From Myxococcota bacterium (GTDB taxonomy: Bacteria > Myxococcota > Polyangia > GCA-2747355 > JAKLHH01), in the NCBI GenBank assembly GCA_022710245.1, contig JAKLHH010000479.1, positions 1-6,235 of the forward strand: DNA of 6,235 bases, in the 5' to 3' direction. This document shows, piece by piece, positions 5,151 to 6,235 of this stretch (its first letter is position 1; every line of letters begins with the position of its first letter). Position numbers and translations under genes: made by a program. Below the pieces are notes generated by a model that ran no database searches, was not told where the DNA came from, and saw only the letters and a list, made by a program, of their open reading frames with translations.

Positions 5151-6235
5151 ATGGGTTTCACCAAAGACTCCGAGACCTCCACCTTCCACGACTCACACTC
5201 CAGGGCCGCAGAGCAGCGTGTCTCCCTGGTGCTCTACTTGCGCAATGGCGTCGAGGTCGTCCCGCTGGTGTCGGGGCGCGAGGTGGTGGTGGGGCGTGAT
5301 GCCTCCGCCGACGTGGCCGTGCACGAGGCCACGGTCTCCCGCCGCCACGCGCGCTTCGTGCTCCAGGGTGGGGCGGTCTCCGTCGAGGACCTGGGCAGCA
5401 CCAACGGGACCTTCCTCAACGGCTCTCGCGTCGAGCAGGGGACGATGGGCCAGGAGGACGAGGTGCGCCTCGGCGCGGTCAGCATCGGCCTCCACCTCCT
5501 CGGGCCCACCGAGCGGCACGGGCGCGCGCTGGTCGGCTACGACCGCTTCGTCTCCGAGCTGGAGGACGAGCTCGCGCGGAGCCGCGCCTTCGCTCACCGC
5601 CTGGGGCTGCTCATCGTGCGGACCGACCGACGCGGCACCGGGACCATCAGCAGCTGGTGCCCCCGCATCCAGCGGCTGCTCCGCCCCTACGACCGGGTCG
5701 GGGTCTTTGGCGCCGACGAGATCGCCATCGCCCTCCCGGAGACGACAGACGCCGCGCCGCTAGAGCTGGCCCGCGGCATCGTCGAGGGCCGCCAGCCTCA
5801 CGAGCCGGTGCTCCTCTGCGGCGTCGGGCTCTTCCCCGACTGCGCCACCTCGCCGGACGAGCTGCTCGAGGTGACGCGCAAGGCGGCGCAGCACTCCTCC
5901 GTCGTCGAGCGCGTCCAGCACGCCCCTCGCCAGACGCGCGTGGAGACGAGCGAGGTGGCCGCGGCCGAGGTGCCCCGCCGCGCCGACACCAAGACCGTGG
6001 TCCGCAGCCCGGCGATGATCGACATCTACGACACGGTCAAGCGCCTCGCCCGCTCGGCGATCCCGGTCCTCATCCTCGGCGAGACCGGCACCGGCAAGGA
6101 GGTCATCGCCCGCGCCATCCACGCGGCCAGCCCCCGCCGGGATCGCTCGCTGATCTGCGTCAACTGCGGCGCCATCCCCGAGCAGCTGCTGGAGTCCGCG
6201 CTCTTCGGTCACGAGCGGGGCGCCTTCACCGGCGC
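5151..6235 (+). CDS. FHA / GGDEF-like / sigma-54 AAA+ transcriptional activator (3' end cut off)
   Basis: The window holds 361 codons of an unfinished frame. An FHA domain occupies about residues 24-117, with Gly48-Arg49, SRRH (63-66) and DLGSTNGT (80-87), the usual phosphothreonine-binding residues. Residues about 127-250 resemble a degenerate GGDEF domain: an N-terminal helix, RPYDRVGVFGADEIAIALPE with GADEI (187-191) in place of GGDEF, and CGVGLFPDCATSPDELL like the domain's C-terminal part; the metal-binding D-x-D-x-F-K region is not recognisable, so cyclase activity is unlikely. The sigma-54 AAA+ domain starts near 285, with Walker A GETGTGKE (310-317) and GAFTGA beginning at residue 357, exactly at the window edge. 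Walker B and any DNA-binding domain lie beyond it. AAGGGA (5141-5146) precedes the ATG; an in-frame GTG at 5130 is less likely. It would activate RNA polymerase-sigma54 in response to Ser/Thr kinase signalling; targets are unknown. Confidence 0.9.
   Translation, partial: MGFTKDSETSTFHDSHSRAAEQRVSLVLYLRNGVEVVPLVSGREVVVGRDASADVAVHEATVSRRHARFVLQGGAVSVEDLGSTNGTFLNGSRVEQGTMGQEDEVRLGAVSIGLHLLGPTERHGRALVGYDRFVSELEDELARSRAFAHRLGLLIVRTDRRGTGTISSWCPRIQRLLRPYDRVGVFGADEIAIALPETTDAAPLELARGIVEGRQPHEPVLLCGVGLFPDCATSPDELLEVTRKAAQHSSVVERVQHAPRQTRVETSEVAAAEVPRRADTKTVVRSPAMIDIYDTVKRLARSAIPVLILGETGTGKEVIARAIHAASPRRDRSLICVNCGAIPEQLLESALFGHERGAFTG

Noticed and set aside
5760..6212. 150-residue minus-strand open frame
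   Set aside because: It is antisense to the AAA+ domain with its intact Walker A motif, and is a GC-rich shadow.

Overview
The window is GC-rich throughout, with strong G/C preference at third codon positions. It carries a kelch lipoprotein of the kind common in large bacterial genomes and an FHA-domain sigma-54 activator. Together these suggest a high-GC Myxococcota or other deltaproteobacterial-type genome. That is inference from composition and gene content; the window contains no rRNA or other marker gene.

Layout. Positions 1-766 (minus strand) hold the N-terminal 255 residues of a lipoprotein with a lipobox, a Pro/Asp-rich linker built on a 15-bp tandem repeat, and two kelch-like repeats. 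It runs off the left edge and is easy to miss because the reading frame has no stop inside the window. Positions 767-1403 contain no convincing gene. They do contain a 212-bp palindromic element at 913-1124: perfect 21-bp terminal inverted repeats, three internal hairpin systems, and CTAG at each outer end. This looks like a non-autonomous MITE of the IS630/Tc1-mariner type. Positions 1404-4833 (plus strand) are a compact four-gene operon for a sodium-translocating, biotin-dependent acyl-CoA decarboxylase: carboxyltransferase (mmdA), small membrane anchor (mmdD/oadG-like), biotin carrier (mmdC) and membrane sodium-pump subunit (mmdB). Positions 4834-5150 contain a stem-loop over the mmdB stop and what looks like the start-less C-terminal remnant of a secreted Cys-containing protein. 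From 5151 to the right edge is the first part of a regulator with an FHA domain, a degenerate GGDEF-like domain and a sigma-54 AAA+ domain, cut off exactly at its GAFTGA loop.

How the genes work together. MmdA would move the carboxyl group from an acyl-CoA, most likely (S)-methylmalonyl-CoA, to the biotin on Lys106 of MmdC. MmdD would hold the soluble parts on the membrane. MmdB would decarboxylate carboxybiotin and use the free energy to export Na+. Junctions of 7 bp, a 4-bp ATGA overlap and 1 bp indicate one transcript and coupled translation. Whether the downstream regulator controls the operon cannot be told from the sequence: it lies 317 bp beyond mmdB, and I found no convincing -24/-12 promoter before mmdA.

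No clearly new multi-gene system is visible. The best leads are the palindromic element, the FHA/GGDEF-like/sigma-54 architecture, the His cluster in the small decarboxylase subunit, and the gene remnant.
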